A stretch of 64,000 nt of DNA. Origin: Flavobacterium sp. CFS9. Lineage in GTDB: Bacteria > Bacteroidota > Bacteroidia > Flavobacteriales > Flavobacteriaceae. Made by a program: the position numbers and the translations under genes. Of the stretch, positions 27,915-38,589 are shown one piece after another (position 1 is the stretch's first letter; the number at the start of each line of letters is the position of its first letter). The stretch is from positions 496,001 through 560,000 of the forward strand of contig NZ_AP031573.1 in assembly GCF_041154745.1 (NCBI RefSeq). The letters are read 5' to 3'. Below the pieces are notes generated by a model that did not search any database, was not told the origin of the DNA, and worked only from the letters and a program-made list of their open reading frames with translations.

Positions 27915-29291
27915 ATGATGTTTCGAAAAAGCATAGGACTTGTATGGCTATTGGGAATCATAAACATTCCTTTTTTCAGTGATGCCCAAACCACACGTCC
28001 GAACATCCTGATCATCATGACCGATCAGCAAACTGCCGATGCTATGAGTATTGCAGGAAACAAAGATCTCTATACCCCGGCCATGGACAAACTTGCGCAA
28101 AATGGAGTCCGTTTTACCAAAGCCTATTGCGCCCAGCCTTTATGCACTCCGTCACGCACCGCCCTCATGAGTGGAAAAATGCCTTTTGAAACCGGCTTCA
28201 CAGGCAACGCTCCCGAAAAAGACGGTCAATGGCCTGATGATTTACTAATGATGGGGAAAATTTTTCAAAACGGAGGATATAAAACCGGTTATGTAGGCAA
28301 ATGGCACCTTCCCGTTCCCTCTGCCAAGAAAAGTCAGCATGGTTTTGAGTACATCGAAAACACCAGTTTTCAGGATTACAACGATGCTGCCACACCTTCC
28401 TTTTGTGCTCGTTTCATTAAGGAAAATAAAAACACCCCATTTCTTTTGGTTGCCTCCTTTTTAAATCCCCATGACATTTGCGAATGGGCGCGCAACGAGG
28501 ATCTGAAAATGGATGTATTAGAAAAAGCGCCACCAGCCGATCAGTGTCCGCAATTGCCGGCCAACTGGAAAATCCCCGATTACGAACCTAAAATTGTCCG
28601 TGATCAGCAAAAAGTAAGTTTCAGAACCTACCCGACCGTAAACTGGACAGCAGATCAATGGCGCCAATACCGCTGGGCTTACAATCGCTTAGTTGAAAAA
28701 GTAGACAGTTACATCGAAATGGTACTCGCCTCTTTGAAAAAATACAACATCGAAAAAAATACGATTATTATTTTCACAGCAGATCACGGTGACGGATATG
28801 CCGGACACAGTTGGAACCAAAAACAGATACTATATGAAGAATCCGCCAAAATACCTTTTATCATTTCAAAAATAGGCGAATGGAAACCGTGCACCGACAA
28901 TCTTCTGGTTTGCAACGGCACAGACGTTATTCCAACCATTTGCGGCTTCACCGAAATACCAAAACCAAAATATTTAAAAGGAATTGACCTCAGTAAAAGA
29001 ATAACCAATCCATCAGAAAATCTGCGTGATACTTTGGTTATCGAAACCGATTTTGCCGATAACGAAGAGCTCTTAAACATTAGCGGACGTGCTGTCATTA
29101 CTCAAAATCTCAAATACATAGTGTACAACAAAGGCGACTTAAAAGAACAGCTTTTCGATCTCAGCACTGATCCCGGAGAAATCACCAATCTGGCCGTCAA
29201 CAAGGCATACAAAAAAGACCTAATGGCCATGCGTCGTTATTTAAAAAAATGGTGCAGAGAGAACGGAGATTCATTTCAATCCGGATTATAA
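27915..29291 (+). CDS. Sulfatase (S1, Cys-type)
   Basis: 458 residues with a signal peptide ending near residue 25 and the sulfatase signature PLCTPSRTALMSG at 75-87. Cys77 would be converted to formylglycine by an anaerobic-type maturase (Cys-type site), which is not in the window. A C-terminal HGDGYAGHSW segment carries metal ligands. It should remove sulfate from glycosaminoglycan oligosaccharides in the periplasm. Which position it attacks (N, 6-O, 2-O or 3-O) cannot be read from the sequence. It is followed after 22 bases by a lyase in the same direction. Confidence 0.9.
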   Translation: MMFRKSIGLVWLLGIINIPFFSDAQTTRPNILIIMTDQQTADAMSIAGNKDLYTPAMDKLAQNGVRFTKAYCAQPLCTPSRTALMSGKMPFETGFTGNAPEKDGQWPDDLLMMGKIFQNGGYKTGYVGKWHLPVPSAKKSQHGFEYIENTSFQDYNDAATPSFCARFIKENKNTPFLLVASFLNPHDICEWARNEDLKMDVLEKAPPADQCPQLPANWKIPDYEPKIVRDQQKVSFRTYPTVNWTADQWRQYRWAYNRLVEKVDSYIEMVLASLKKYNIEKNTIIIFTADHGDGYAGHSWNQKQILYEESAKIPFIISKIGEWKPCTDNLLVCNGTDVIPTICGFTEIPKPKYLKGIDLSKRITNPSENLRDTLVIETDFADNEELLNISGRAVITQNLKYIVYNKGDLKEQLFDLSTDPGEITNLAVNKAYKKDLMAMRRYLKKWCRENGDSFQSGL

Positions 29292-29313
29292 ATTGGTCTA
29301 AAGAAAAAATAAT

Positions 29314-31998
29314 ATGATTCAGAAAAAAATATTCTCATTAGCCGCATCACTTATATTGTTGCCTGCTTTTAGTCAACAGCCATCGGCAATTCTAAAACTG
29401 ACCGCCGAAAAGCTGCATTCAAGAGTGCGCGAATGGCCCTATCCTGTAAACGGAATCACGGTACCCACCAATGCTCCCGCTCTGCTTTGGCCGGGAACCA
29501 ACGGCAAAAAAATGGTAACCCCAATGGAAAGTGGGAGTGATATTCCTGAAGATCCTAATATTGGCAATATACGTTACAAAGTAATGCTGGCAAGCGATAC
29601 GAACTTTAGTAAAGACCTGCTCACCAGTTCCGAACAGCGCTGGGCAGTTTATCCCCTGCATCAGAGTTTAAAAGCCGGAAAATGGTACTGGAAGTATGGT
29701 TATGCTTTAAAGGGCAGCAATCAATGGACCTGGTCTCCGGTTTATGATTTCGTTGTGGATGCGAAATATGCTTCCCAAAAAGTATCGCCTCCAATTGCGG
29801 AAGTCCTTAAACGAAACGAAGGCGCACACCCTCTTTTGTGGGACATGAACCGTATTGGAGAAGACTTTTACCGCAACAATCTGAACAATCCCGAAGCTAA
29901 AAAATTTATTGCTTTCGCAGAAAAGCTAATGCTGGCTCCTCTTCCCACAGAGAAACCGCAGAGAGTAATTGATACCACAGGCAAAAATCCGTTAGAGAAA
30001 AAAATTATTATAGAAAGAATGTATCACGGTTTTGGAGATGCTGTTGGAAACCCTGTTCGAAATTTATGTATCGCCTATCAGCTCACCAAAGACAAACGCT
30101 TCATTTTAGATGCCAAACGCAGAGCCTTAAACATCGCCGGTATGAATCCTGACGGATTAGCAACCGGTGATGATTTTACAAGCGGTGCCGTACTGGAAGC
30201 CTTGGGATGGTTTTACGACAGCGGTTATGATTTTTTAACTCCTCAGGAAAAAGAAACCTTCAAAAACATCATTACGATCAGAGCCAAAAGGGTTTACGAC
30301 CATTTGCCCAATCGTTTTGAGCTGCATGTAAGCGACAATCATGTTTGGCAAATCACCTTACGCAACCTTGCCATCGCAACCGTAGCCGTAATTAATGATG
30401 TTCCGGAAGCCAAAGAATGGCTTGCCTACATGTACGAAGTCTGGTCGGCGCGTTTTCCGGTCTTGGGCACTACCGATGGCGGCTGGCATGAAGGAAACGG
30501 TTATTTCAGAGTCAACTTTAAATCGATTGTTTACCTTTCGCAAATGTTTGGTGATTTTAGCGGTGTCGATTATTTTCAACTGCCCTGGATGCAAAATCTT
30601 CCATATTACATGCTGTACACACATCTAAACGGTGCCGCGAGTACCGCAATTGGTGACATGTGGGAAAACATTCCGTATATCGTAAAAGGTGAAGCATGGT
30701 TTGCTGATGCCCTGACGTACCGAATGAATAATCCTTATCTGAACTGGTATGTGGGAGAAATCAAAAGAGACTATCCGTCCTATTATCATGGCACCGATGA
30801 TTTTTTATTCTTCAGGTTATTGAATTACAAACCGAACAGAAACTTACCCGCTGTCTCTCCGGAAAAACTGCCTAAAACACGCAAATTTGCTGATGTTGGC
30901 GTCGTAGCCATGCACGAAAATCTGTCAAAAGCCAATACTACCCTGAGCAGTTATTTGTTCAGCAGTCCGTTTGGTTCTTCCGGTCATGGTCATGCTTCCC
31001 AAAATGCTTTTACGATTAATTATAAAGGAAAAGTCCTCTTTGGCGGAACAGGCTACTACAGTAATTTCAGCGACAAACACAATCTTTTATACTACAGATC
31101 CTCAAAAGCTTATAACACTATTTTAGCCGACAGTCTGAATCAGAAAATTGGAGAAGAAGGTTACGGATGGATCCCAAGAGCTCTTTCCGGTCAACACATT
31201 CAGTACGCTTTAGGAGATGCCAGTAATGCTTATGGAGACATCAAAAGTGATTTCTGGCTGAACAGATTCAAACAAATAAACGTAGTACCCAATAAAGCAA
31301 ACGGTTACGGAGAATCGGGTGTGACCTTGTACCGCAGACATATGCTGCAACTGGAAGGCGGCTATATTCTTTTGTATGATGAACTGGAAGCTAAAAATCC
31401 CGTAAAATGGACTACTCAGTTTCATTGTCCGTATTATACCATCGAGGGGCAAAATTCGACGAATGCCAAACAGCAAAACTTCACGGTACAAACAGATTTA
31501 GGAAATGTAAACGCCAGTATTTTTGCCAACAGTCCGCTAAAAATGGCTGTACACCATCAATTTTACGAAGCCGCTGTCAACTGGAATAAGGTAACCAACG
31601 ACGAAGGTCAAATCAAAGAATTTAAAGACCAATGGCATGCCGGAATCACTTCTGAAGCCAAACAAAAATTCAGATATTTAACCATCATACAAATAAAAGA
31701 CGGCAAAACGGGAGTAATCAAAACAAGATCAGACAACGGTGGTTTATCACATTTTCAGGTGGGCGACTGGGACATACAGGTACAATTGGACGGCGAAAAA
31801 CCCGCTGCTTTACAAGTTACCGGAAAAACTGCAAAATCATTATTTAGCTATGGAAGTTTACCCATTACGTTTGAAGGTAAAGCATTTTCGCCTAAAGTTA
31901 CAGGAAGTTCGGTCTTACTGGAAATGAAGGATTCCAAAATAGACCAACAGGAAGCAATAGACGAACTGCCTGATGTAGCCAAATACGACAAGAATTAA
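29314..31998 (+). CDS. Heparinase II/III-fold polysaccharide lyase (DUF4962 type, PL15/PL21-like)
   Basis: 894 residues. Signal peptide 1-20, DUF4962-like N-terminal beta domain (~45-150), alpha/alpha toroid (~165-470) and C-terminal beta-sheet domain. Candidate catalytic residues are His343 in SDNHVWQ, Tyr397 in GNGYFRVN and His558/His560 in GHGHASQNAF, the usual His/Tyr/His set of the heparinase II/III fold. Heparinase II-like PL21 and exolytic PL15 enzymes share this architecture, so the exact family is open. It probably acts in the periplasm on heparin/heparan oligosaccharides. Length is larger than the ~770-residue heparinase II. Confidence 0.85.
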   Translation: MIQKKIFSLAASLILLPAFSQQPSAILKLTAEKLHSRVREWPYPVNGITVPTNAPALLWPGTNGKKMVTPMESGSDIPEDPNIGNIRYKVMLASDTNFSKDLLTSSEQRWAVYPLHQSLKAGKWYWKYGYALKGSNQWTWSPVYDFVVDAKYASQKVSPPIAEVLKRNEGAHPLLWDMNRIGEDFYRNNLNNPEAKKFIAFAEKLMLAPLPTEKPQRVIDTTGKNPLEKKIIIERMYHGFGDAVGNPVRNLCIAYQLTKDKRFILDAKRRALNIAGMNPDGLATGDDFTSGAVLEALGWFYDSGYDFLTPQEKETFKNIITIRAKRVYDHLPNRFELHVSDNHVWQITLRNLAIATVAVINDVPEAKEWLAYMYEVWSARFPVLGTTDGGWHEGNGYFRVNFKSIVYLSQMFGDFSGVDYFQLPWMQNLPYYMLYTHLNGAASTAIGDMWENIPYIVKGEAWFADALTYRMNNPYLNWYVGEIKRDYPSYYHGTDDFLFFRLLNYKPNRNLPAVSPEKLPKTRKFADVGVVAMHENLSKANTTLSSYLFSSPFGSSGHGHASQNAFTINYKGKVLFGGTGYYSNFSDKHNLLYYRSSKAYNTILADSLNQKIGEEGYGWIPRALSGQHIQYALGDASNAYGDIKSDFWLNRFKQINVVPNKANGYGESGVTLYRRHMLQLEGGYILLYDELEAKNPVKWTTQFHCPYYTIEGQNSTNAKQQNFTVQTDLGNVNASIFANSPLKMAVHHQFYEAAVNWNKVTNDEGQIKEFKDQWHAGITSEAKQKFRYLTIIQIKDGKTGVIKTRSDNGGLSHFQVGDWDIQVQLDGEKPAALQVTGKTAKSLFSYGSLPITFEGKAFSPKVTGSSVLLEMKDSKIDQQEAIDELPDVAKYDKN

Positions 31999-32117
31999 AA
32001 ACGAAAAAGACGTTTGCATTTTCTTTAATTTTAGAGTTGAATTACCCAATGGAGGTCAAACACAATTCTTTCCGGCTTAGAGAAACACAGACAAAAATAA
32101 TTATAATTGAAACTTTC

Positions 32118-35100
32118 ATGAAGAAAACGATTGCTATCCTTGCGCTTTTCTATCTCATGCTTTTTACTGCTAAAAACGAGGCTCAGATACAGGACCGCTA
32201 TTTCCGCACCATTTCGGTTGATAAAGGCCTGTCTCAAAGTTCTGTTTTTGCCATTGAGCAGGATACACTGGGTTTTGTCTGGATAGGAACTCAGGACGGA
32301 CTGAATCGTTATGACAGTAAAGGTTTTAAAGTGTATCGTCCCGTAAGGAATGTTAAAAACAGTTTGCAATCGTACTACATCCGAAGCTTGTTTACCGATC
32401 ATAAAGGACGATTATGGGTGGGCGGTAATCAGGGGATTAGTGTTTACAATTACAGTACCGACAGCTTTACCAATTACAAGCTTCCGCGAACAATTGGCGA
32501 ATGGTACATCTCGTCGATCACAGAAGATCCTGCGCATAGAATTTGGGCCACCTCGATTACCGGAGAAGTCTTTGTTCTGAATCCTGAAGGACAGAATTTT
32601 TCAGTCCTCCGATTTAACGCCTCTTCACACGAAATCAAAAAAATTGCCTATATCGGCGTTTGGCAAAAACAAATCATTCTGGGAACAGATGTTGGTCTGT
32701 TTAAATTAAATCCTAACACACATCAGCTTATAAAAATTAATTTAGGCCTAAAAAAGCCGTATATCAATGCAGTTTATGTTGACGGCAAAAAACTATGGAT
32801 CGCAACCGAAGGTGAAGGACTAATTTGCTACAATGCCGAAAATGGTCAGACCTCTTCTCTGCTCCACACCGCCGGAGCCAAGAGTATTGCAGACAACAAC
32901 ATCAGATGTATTGGAAAAGATACGGAAGGAAACATCTGGCTCGGTACTTTTAAAGGACTCACCATTTTTAATGCTAAAACCAACTCTTTCAGTAATTATT
33001 ACCATCAGATCGCACAGCCTTATACCATCAGTCAAAACTCAGTTCGCTGTTTCTTTAGAGACAAACAAAACGGAATCTGGCTGGGAACGTATTACGGAGG
33101 TGTAAATTATTATCATAAAAACGATATTAAATTCAATCTGTTAAGTCAAAACTCAGGAAAACCTTCTTTGAATGATGAGGTAATTGGTGCAATCAAACAA
33201 GATTCAAAAGGCAATTTCTGGATTGGAAGCAATGACAAAGGTGTGAATTACTGGAAAAAAAATGCCAATACCATCAGCTATTTTTCAAATAGCGAAAACA
33301 ACCCAAACAGCTTAAGTTCGAACAATATCAAAGCCATTGAATTTGATGATACTGGGAATGTATTAATTGGTACCCACAACGGCGGATTGAATCTACTTAA
33401 CCCTAATACCGGTTTTGTACAGCGTTTTCGCCACAACGAAAACAATCCCAATTCCATTGCAGGCGATTTGGTTTACAGCCTGTTAAAAGATTCAAAAGGC
33501 CGTATCTGGGTGGGCACGCGATCAGGATTGGACCAGTTTCATCCCGAAACAAAATCGTTTACACACCTTCATTTGGACAAAGCCGGAAAGCGGCTGGCAT
33601 CAGATGATATTACTTTTCTTTTTGAAGACAGCAAACACCGAATCTGGATTGGAACGACCAATGGCGTCACGCTTTTTTACCCGGACACTAATCTGTTTGC
33701 CGCTATTGGTCACGGCAAATTAAGCGATGATATCATCAATTGCATAACCGAAGATCCAAAACACCGAATCTGGATGGGTACCCGAGAAGGATTGCGATTG
33801 TATGATGAAACTCAGGAATCTTTCAAAAATAGTAAAGCCCGAAAAGATTTCGTTAAAGAAAACATTTACGGCATCCTTCCGGACGACGAAGGAAATTTAT
33901 GGATTTCAACCAACAGCGGCTTAATCAAATTTAATCCCGACAAAGGTTCTGTACAGACTTTTGACGAAAGTGATGGTTTGCAGAACAAACAATTTAACGA
34001 TTATGCCTTTTGCAAAGCCAAAGACGGTATGCTGCTTTTTGGCGGAATCAAAGGACTTTCTTATTTCTATCCGACTATTGTAAAGCAGCAGCTACTCCCT
34101 TTAAAATTAAGTTTTACCGCTTTAGAAGTACTGAATAAAACTGTTGCCGCCGGTGATGATACCGACATACTCGAAGGACATATTGACCAAACCGACGAAT
34201 TGGAAATTGGACCTGAATACAAACAGTTCAGCCTCTTTTTTAATACGTTTAATTACATTTCTTCCAATCGAACGTATTACTACTACAAACTGGAAGGAAT
34301 CGACAAAGACTGGCAGCGAACAGATGAGCTTAAAGTAAGTTACAGCAACTTATCTGCAGGAAACTACAACTTCCAGATCAAAGCCATTGGACCGAACGGA
34401 GAAATGAGTGCTGTTCGAAACTTAAAAATTGTTATACTTCCGCCCTGGTATAAAACCATCTGGTTTTCATTGTTATTACTAGCCATCATTGGTACCGCAG
34501 CTTATATTGGTTTTAAAATTATAAAAGAAAGAATAAAAGCCGTTCAGCAATTAAAACTGGAACGCATCGATAAAGAACGCGCCAACTACATCAATCAGGT
34601 TAAGATGGATTTCTTTACCAATGTTTCTCATGAACTAAGAACTCCTTTAACCCTGATCTTAGCACCTCTTGAAGAACTTTTAAAAATGCCTTTTGCTGAT
34701 AAGATCTCCAAAAAGAAACATGAACTCATGTTTATCAATGCCAAAAGACTGTACAATTTGGTCGATCAGCTTTTTGAGTTTCGAAAAACCGAAATGGGTA
34801 CCCGACAATTAAAGGTAGGCAAAGGGGATATTGTAAGCTTTACACAAGAAATTTTTGAGTCTTTCAAACCGCTCTCAGAGAAAAACAGCATTCATTATAC
34901 TTATCATTCCGAAGAACCACAATTGTCGTTCAATTTTGATAAAGATGCGATGGAAAAAATCCTCTTCAATCTTTTATCCAACGCTTTTAAATATACTAAA
35001 ACCGGGCAAAGTATTGCTGTGACACTATTACAGAAAAAGGATACAGTACAAATAAAAGTCGCTGACACGGGGGTCGGAATTAGTGCTGAAGATTTATCGA

Positions 35101-36161
35101 AGGTTTTCGACCGTTTTTATCAGGTAAACAATCGCGAAATGAATTTGGGTTCCGGTGTTGGTCTGGCCTTTACCAAACGTCTGGTCGAATTGCATCACGG
35201 CGAAATTACCGCCGAAAGTAAAATGCAGGAAGGAAGCAGTTTTACGGTCACCATTCCAATTTCAGATAGTGTTTATAAAAACGATCAGCATGTGGAAGAA
35301 TCTGCTTATGACCTCGCAATCCTGTCAGACAACGACCTTGAAAATGAAGATGCCTTACTGCCGGAAGAAAATGAAATCATTGAAAAAAATCAACCGGTTA
35401 AACTTCTTATCGTTGACGACAACAAAGAAATTTTAGATTATCTGCAGGATTATTTCAGTAAAATATACGAGGTTACCGTAGCTCATAACGGACAAATGGC
35501 ACTGGAACTTTTGGAGATCCAGCCTTATGACCTGATCATAAGTGATGTCATGATGCCCGAACTGGATGGTTTACACTTTTGCAAACGCGTCAAACAAAAC
35601 ATCAATACTTCCCACATTCCGCTGATGCTGCTAACGGCACGAACCGAAACCAGCCAGCAGATAAAAGGACTCGAAATGGGTGCCGATGATTATATTACCA
35701 AACCCTTTTCGACACCTTTGCTCGCCGCAAAAATCACCAATCTGTTGCGCTCCCGTAAAAGACTGAAAGAATATTATGCGGTTGGAAAAGAAATGGTTCC
35801 GGAAAATATTGCTTTTAATACTCTTGATGAGGAATTTCTAAAACAGGCTATTCGTATCGTGGAAGATCATCTGGCAAATTCTGAATTTTCAGTGGATCAG
35901 TTTAGCAGAGAAATTGGCATGAGCCGATCGAATCTGTATTTAAAATTAAAAGCCATTACCGGAGAATCGGCTATGGATTTTATCAAACGAATCCGATTTA
36001 AAAAAGCAGTCGAATTGATGCAGAGCAAACGCTATACGATTGCGCAAATCACGTATATGTGCGGCTTTAACTCTCCTTCTTATTTTTCAACAGCCTTTAA
36101 ACAGCATTATGGCTGTATGCCAAGTGAGTACTTAGCCAAAATCGACGATACCAAAGAATAA
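32118..36161 (+). CDS. Hybrid two-component system sensor-regulator (HTCS)
   Basis: 1347 residues from ATG 32118, chosen because it begins a clean signal peptide (MKKTIAILALFYLMLF). An earlier TTG at 32037 adds uncharged leader only. The order is: periplasmic two-propeller sensor (~30-700, repeated WIGTQDGLNRYD-type blades), Y_Y_Y domain (~710-790), one TM (~795-815), HisKA with His838 (NVSHELRTPL), HATPase, receiver with Asp1143 (ISDVMMPELDG), and AraC-type HTH (~1240-1340). HTCS proteins bind an oligosaccharide in the periplasm and activate their own utilization locus. Here the likely ligand is an unsaturated glycosaminoglycan di- or oligosaccharide. Confidence 0.94.
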   Translation: MKKTIAILALFYLMLFTAKNEAQIQDRYFRTISVDKGLSQSSVFAIEQDTLGFVWIGTQDGLNRYDSKGFKVYRPVRNVKNSLQSYYIRSLFTDHKGRLWVGGNQGISVYNYSTDSFTNYKLPRTIGEWYISSITEDPAHRIWATSITGEVFVLNPEGQNFSVLRFNASSHEIKKIAYIGVWQKQIILGTDVGLFKLNPNTHQLIKINLGLKKPYINAVYVDGKKLWIATEGEGLICYNAENGQTSSLLHTAGAKSIADNNIRCIGKDTEGNIWLGTFKGLTIFNAKTNSFSNYYHQIAQPYTISQNSVRCFFRDKQNGIWLGTYYGGVNYYHKNDIKFNLLSQNSGKPSLNDEVIGAIKQDSKGNFWIGSNDKGVNYWKKNANTISYFSNSENNPNSLSSNNIKAIEFDDTGNVLIGTHNGGLNLLNPNTGFVQRFRHNENNPNSIAGDLVYSLLKDSKGRIWVGTRSGLDQFHPETKSFTHLHLDKAGKRLASDDITFLFEDSKHRIWIGTTNGVTLFYPDTNLFAAIGHGKLSDDIINCITEDPKHRIWMGTREGLRLYDETQESFKNSKARKDFVKENIYGILPDDEGNLWISTNSGLIKFNPDKGSVQTFDESDGLQNKQFNDYAFCKAKDGMLLFGGIKGLSYFYPTIVKQQLLPLKLSFTALEVLNKTVAAGDDTDILEGHIDQTDELEIGPEYKQFSLFFNTFNYISSNRTYYYYKLEGIDKDWQRTDELKVSYSNLSAGNYNFQIKAIGPNGEMSAVRNLKIVILPPWYKTIWFSLLLLAIIGTAAYIGFKIIKERIKAVQQLKLERIDKERANYINQVKMDFFTNVSHELRTPLTLILAPLEELLKMPFADKISKKKHELMFINAKRLYNLVDQLFEFRKTEMGTRQLKVGKGDIVSFTQEIFESFKPLSEKNSIHYTYHSEEPQLSFNFDKDAMEKILFNLLSNAFKYTKTGQSIAVTLLQKKDTVQIKVADTGVGISAEDLSKVFDRFYQVNNREMNLGSGVGLAFTKRLVELHHGEITAESKMQEGSSFTVTIPISDSVYKNDQHVEESAYDLAILSDNDLENEDALLPEENEIIEKNQPVKLLIVDDNKEILDYLQDYFSKIYEVTVAHNGQMALELLEIQPYDLIISDVMMPELDGLHFCKRVKQNINTSHIPLMLLTARTETSQQIKGLEMGADDYITKPFSTPLLAAKITNLLRSRKRLKEYYAVGKEMVPENIAFNTLDEEFLKQAIRIVEDHLANSEFSVDQFSREIGMSRSNLYLKLKAITGESAMDFIKRIRFKKAVELMQSKRYTIAQITYMCGFNSPSYFSTAFKQHYGCMPSEYLAKIDDTKE

Positions 36162-36388
36162 TTCAAACGACACAAACTACTATAAATGCAAAAAGAAAAA
36201 ACTATCCCTTAAAAACCCTAATGTTATTGCATTAGAAATCCTTTAAGCCATTTCCGAATTTCAATTTTAGAAATCAAAATCTCGTTCAGATGAAACCTTC
36301 ATTTTAGAACGGGACGGCCAAAACTATGTCTTAACGGAACACATTTATTAGAAAAAAGCAGCCCGCCATACAACGTTTAAAAATTAAA

Positions 36389-37534
36389 ATGCCCTTTATG
36401 AAAACAATTCAATTCTTTCTTTTACTGGCTTTCATTGCACCCTTTACCGCCATCGCACAAACCAAAGCAACAGTTACGCTTCACAATACATCAGCCTTAG
36501 ACCGTAAAGAAACTGTGATATCCATCAATTGGAAATCTTTGCTTTCCTCCTATTCGCAAATAGATACGGCCAATTTTATAGTACTGAACAACAGCACCAA
36601 AAAACAAATTCCTTATCAACTGGAACATCATGGCAATCGCGCCATTCAAAATCTGTTGGTACAGGTTGATCTAAAAGCTAAATCATCTCTACATCTCACA
36701 ATACAAAAGGGAAAACCGGAACCTTTTGCTGTCAAAACCTATGCGCGTTATGTCCCGGAACGTCTGGACGATTTTGCCTGGGAAAATGATAAAATTGCCT
36801 TTCGTGCTTACGGAAAGGCGCTCGAAAAAACAGAAGGTGATGCTTATGGTTATGACGTTTGGGTAAAACGAACCGATAAACTCGTCCTGAACGATCGCTA
36901 CAAACGCAACGATTATCATATCGATCATGGCGACGGACTGGATTATTATCATGTTGGGCACACCCTAGGCGCAGGAAACATGGCTCCATACGTAAAAGAT
37001 ACTATTCGATATTCAGGCAATTATCACCAATGGAAAATTTTAGACAACGGACCCCTCCGCACTACTTTTCAACTAACTTATGACTCCTGGAATGCCGGTG
37101 GAATCCCCGTTAAAGCAACGAAAATCATTTCTATTGATGCCGGTTCACAACTCAACCGAATTGAAAATACGTATACATTCGAGGATAAAAATCCTTTAGC
37201 GGTTGTAGTTGGAATCATCAAACGAGAAAAAGCCGGAGTGCTTTCTTTAAACGAACAACAAGGTATTATGGGCTATTGGGAACCAATTTTTGATAAAGAA
37301 GGTACCACCGGAGTGGCCTCAATCTTAACAACACCTGCAAATGCCATGTGGGTCACCAAAGAACAATTACTTACCCAAACCACCGTCAGAAGCAATGAAG
37401 CTTTAGTGTACTACACCGGTGCGGTCTGGGATAAAGCGGGAAAAATTACCTCGGCCAAACAATGGTTCAATTACCTGGAGCACTTTAATGAAGAGCTTAA
37501 AAACCCTTTAACGATCAGTGTAAAAAAATATTAA
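36389..37534 (+). CDS. DUF4861-family secreted protein
   Basis: 381 residues with a signal peptide ending around residue 23 (IAPFTAIAQ). The body is beta-rich, with motifs such as WKSLLSSYS, DFAWENDKIAFRAYG and YHVGHTLGAGNMAPY that fit DUF4861, a family found in uronic-acid polysaccharide loci. A carbohydrate-acting or -binding role is likely, but no catalytic residues can be assigned. It is placed between the HTCS and the KduD-like gene. The start could alternatively be the ATG at 36398, three codons in. Confidence 0.72.
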   Translation: MPFMKTIQFFLLLAFIAPFTAIAQTKATVTLHNTSALDRKETVISINWKSLLSSYSQIDTANFIVLNNSTKKQIPYQLEHHGNRAIQNLLVQVDLKAKSSLHLTIQKGKPEPFAVKTYARYVPERLDDFAWENDKIAFRAYGKALEKTEGDAYGYDVWVKRTDKLVLNDRYKRNDYHIDHGDGLDYYHVGHTLGAGNMAPYVKDTIRYSGNYHQWKILDNGPLRTTFQLTYDSWNAGGIPVKATKIISIDAGSQLNRIENTYTFEDKNPLAVVVGIIKREKAGVLSLNEQQGIMGYWEPIFDKEGTTGVASILTTPANAMWVTKEQLLTQTTVRSNEALVYYTGAVWDKAGKITSAKQWFNYLEHFNEELKNPLTISVKKY

Positions 37535-37748
37535 AACAACTTTAGGCAGATTCTTTAACACATAAAAATAAGTTTACTTGACGTATAAAAAACGTTACAC
37601 TCCAAATAAACCGCAAAGAACTATGAGAAAGAAATGGATTTCTTTTTAGCATTCTTTTAGTTTCAAAAAATCTATGTCTCTATGTGTTTAAATAAACGAA
37701 CAAGACGATAATAAATTAAAATTACTAATCACCAAAAACAAACAAAAA

Positions 37749-38543
37749 ATGTCAATTAACTTATTTGATTTAACGGGAAAAACAGCCCTCATTACCGGAG
37801 GAGTTCATGGTTTAGGAATGGCAATGGCCAAAGGACTGGGACATGCAGGAGCAAAAATTGTAGTAAACGATCATTCCTCACAACAAGCAGTTGATGATGC
37901 AATTGCTGAATACAAATCAGAAGGAATTGAGGCTTTCGGGTATCTGTTTGATGTCACAGATGAAGCTGCTGTAATTGCCGCTATCAGCAAAATAGAGGCC
38001 GAAGCAGGACCAATCGATATTTTAATCAACAATGCCGGAATCATCAAAAGAACCCCAATTATAGAAATGGAAGTTGCCGATTTTGAAGCGGTAGTAAAAG
38101 TAGATTTGACCGGTCCTTTTATTGTTTCAAAAAATATAGTAAAAGGCATGATCGCACGCGGAGGAGGAAAAATCATCAACATGTGTTCAATGATGAGCGA
38201 ACTGGGAAGAGACTCCGTGAGCGCTTACGCTTCTGCAAAAGGCGGACTAAAAATGCTAACCAAAAATATGGCTACCGAATGGGCTAAATTTAACATTCAG
38301 ACCAACGGGATTGGGCCAGGTTATTTCGCCACAAGTCAAACGGCGCCCATCAGAGTAAACGGAAACCCTTTTAATGAATTTATTATAGGCAGAACTCCTG
38401 CAGGCCGTTGGGGAAATCCGGATGATTTACAGGGAGCCGCCATCTTTTTAAGTTCAAAAGCAAGTGATTTTGTAAACGGTCATATTGTGTATGTTGACGG
38501 CGGAATATTGGCAACAATAGGAAAACCTTCAAACGAAGACTAA
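37749..38543 (+). CDS. kduD: KduD-like short-chain dehydrogenase (2-dehydro-3-deoxy-D-gluconate / gluconate 5-dehydrogenase type)
   Basis: 264 residues with SDR features: cofactor motif TGGVHGLGMA (16-25), NNAGII (94-99) and the Ser147-Tyr160-Lys164 triad in CSMMSELGRDSVSAYASAK. The C-terminal pattern 'RTPAGRWGNPDDLQGAAIFL' matches KduD and gluconate 5-dehydrogenases. It would reduce the 4-deoxy-5-keto uronate arising from unsaturated uronic acids, leading to KDG. No KduI isomerase, KDG kinase or aldolase is in the window. It precedes the NagB fusion by 46 bases, consistent with a catabolic operon. Confidence 0.85.
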   Translation: MSINLFDLTGKTALITGGVHGLGMAMAKGLGHAGAKIVVNDHSSQQAVDDAIAEYKSEGIEAFGYLFDVTDEAAVIAAISKIEAEAGPIDILINNAGIIKRTPIIEMEVADFEAVVKVDLTGPFIVSKNIVKGMIARGGGKIINMCSMMSELGRDSVSAYASAKGGLKMLTKNMATEWAKFNIQTNGIGPGYFATSQTAPIRVNGNPFNEFIIGRTPAGRWGNPDDLQGAAIFLSSKASDFVNGHIVYVDGGILATIGKPSNED

Positions 38544-38589
38544 TACTTTCCCTTTGGATAATCCCTTAAAAGGTCAAAACTAAACTAAA

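Noticed and set aside
32037..32117. Upstream TTG start of the hybrid two-component gene
   Set aside because: The ATG at 32118 begins a typical signal peptide; the upstream part adds non-signal residues.
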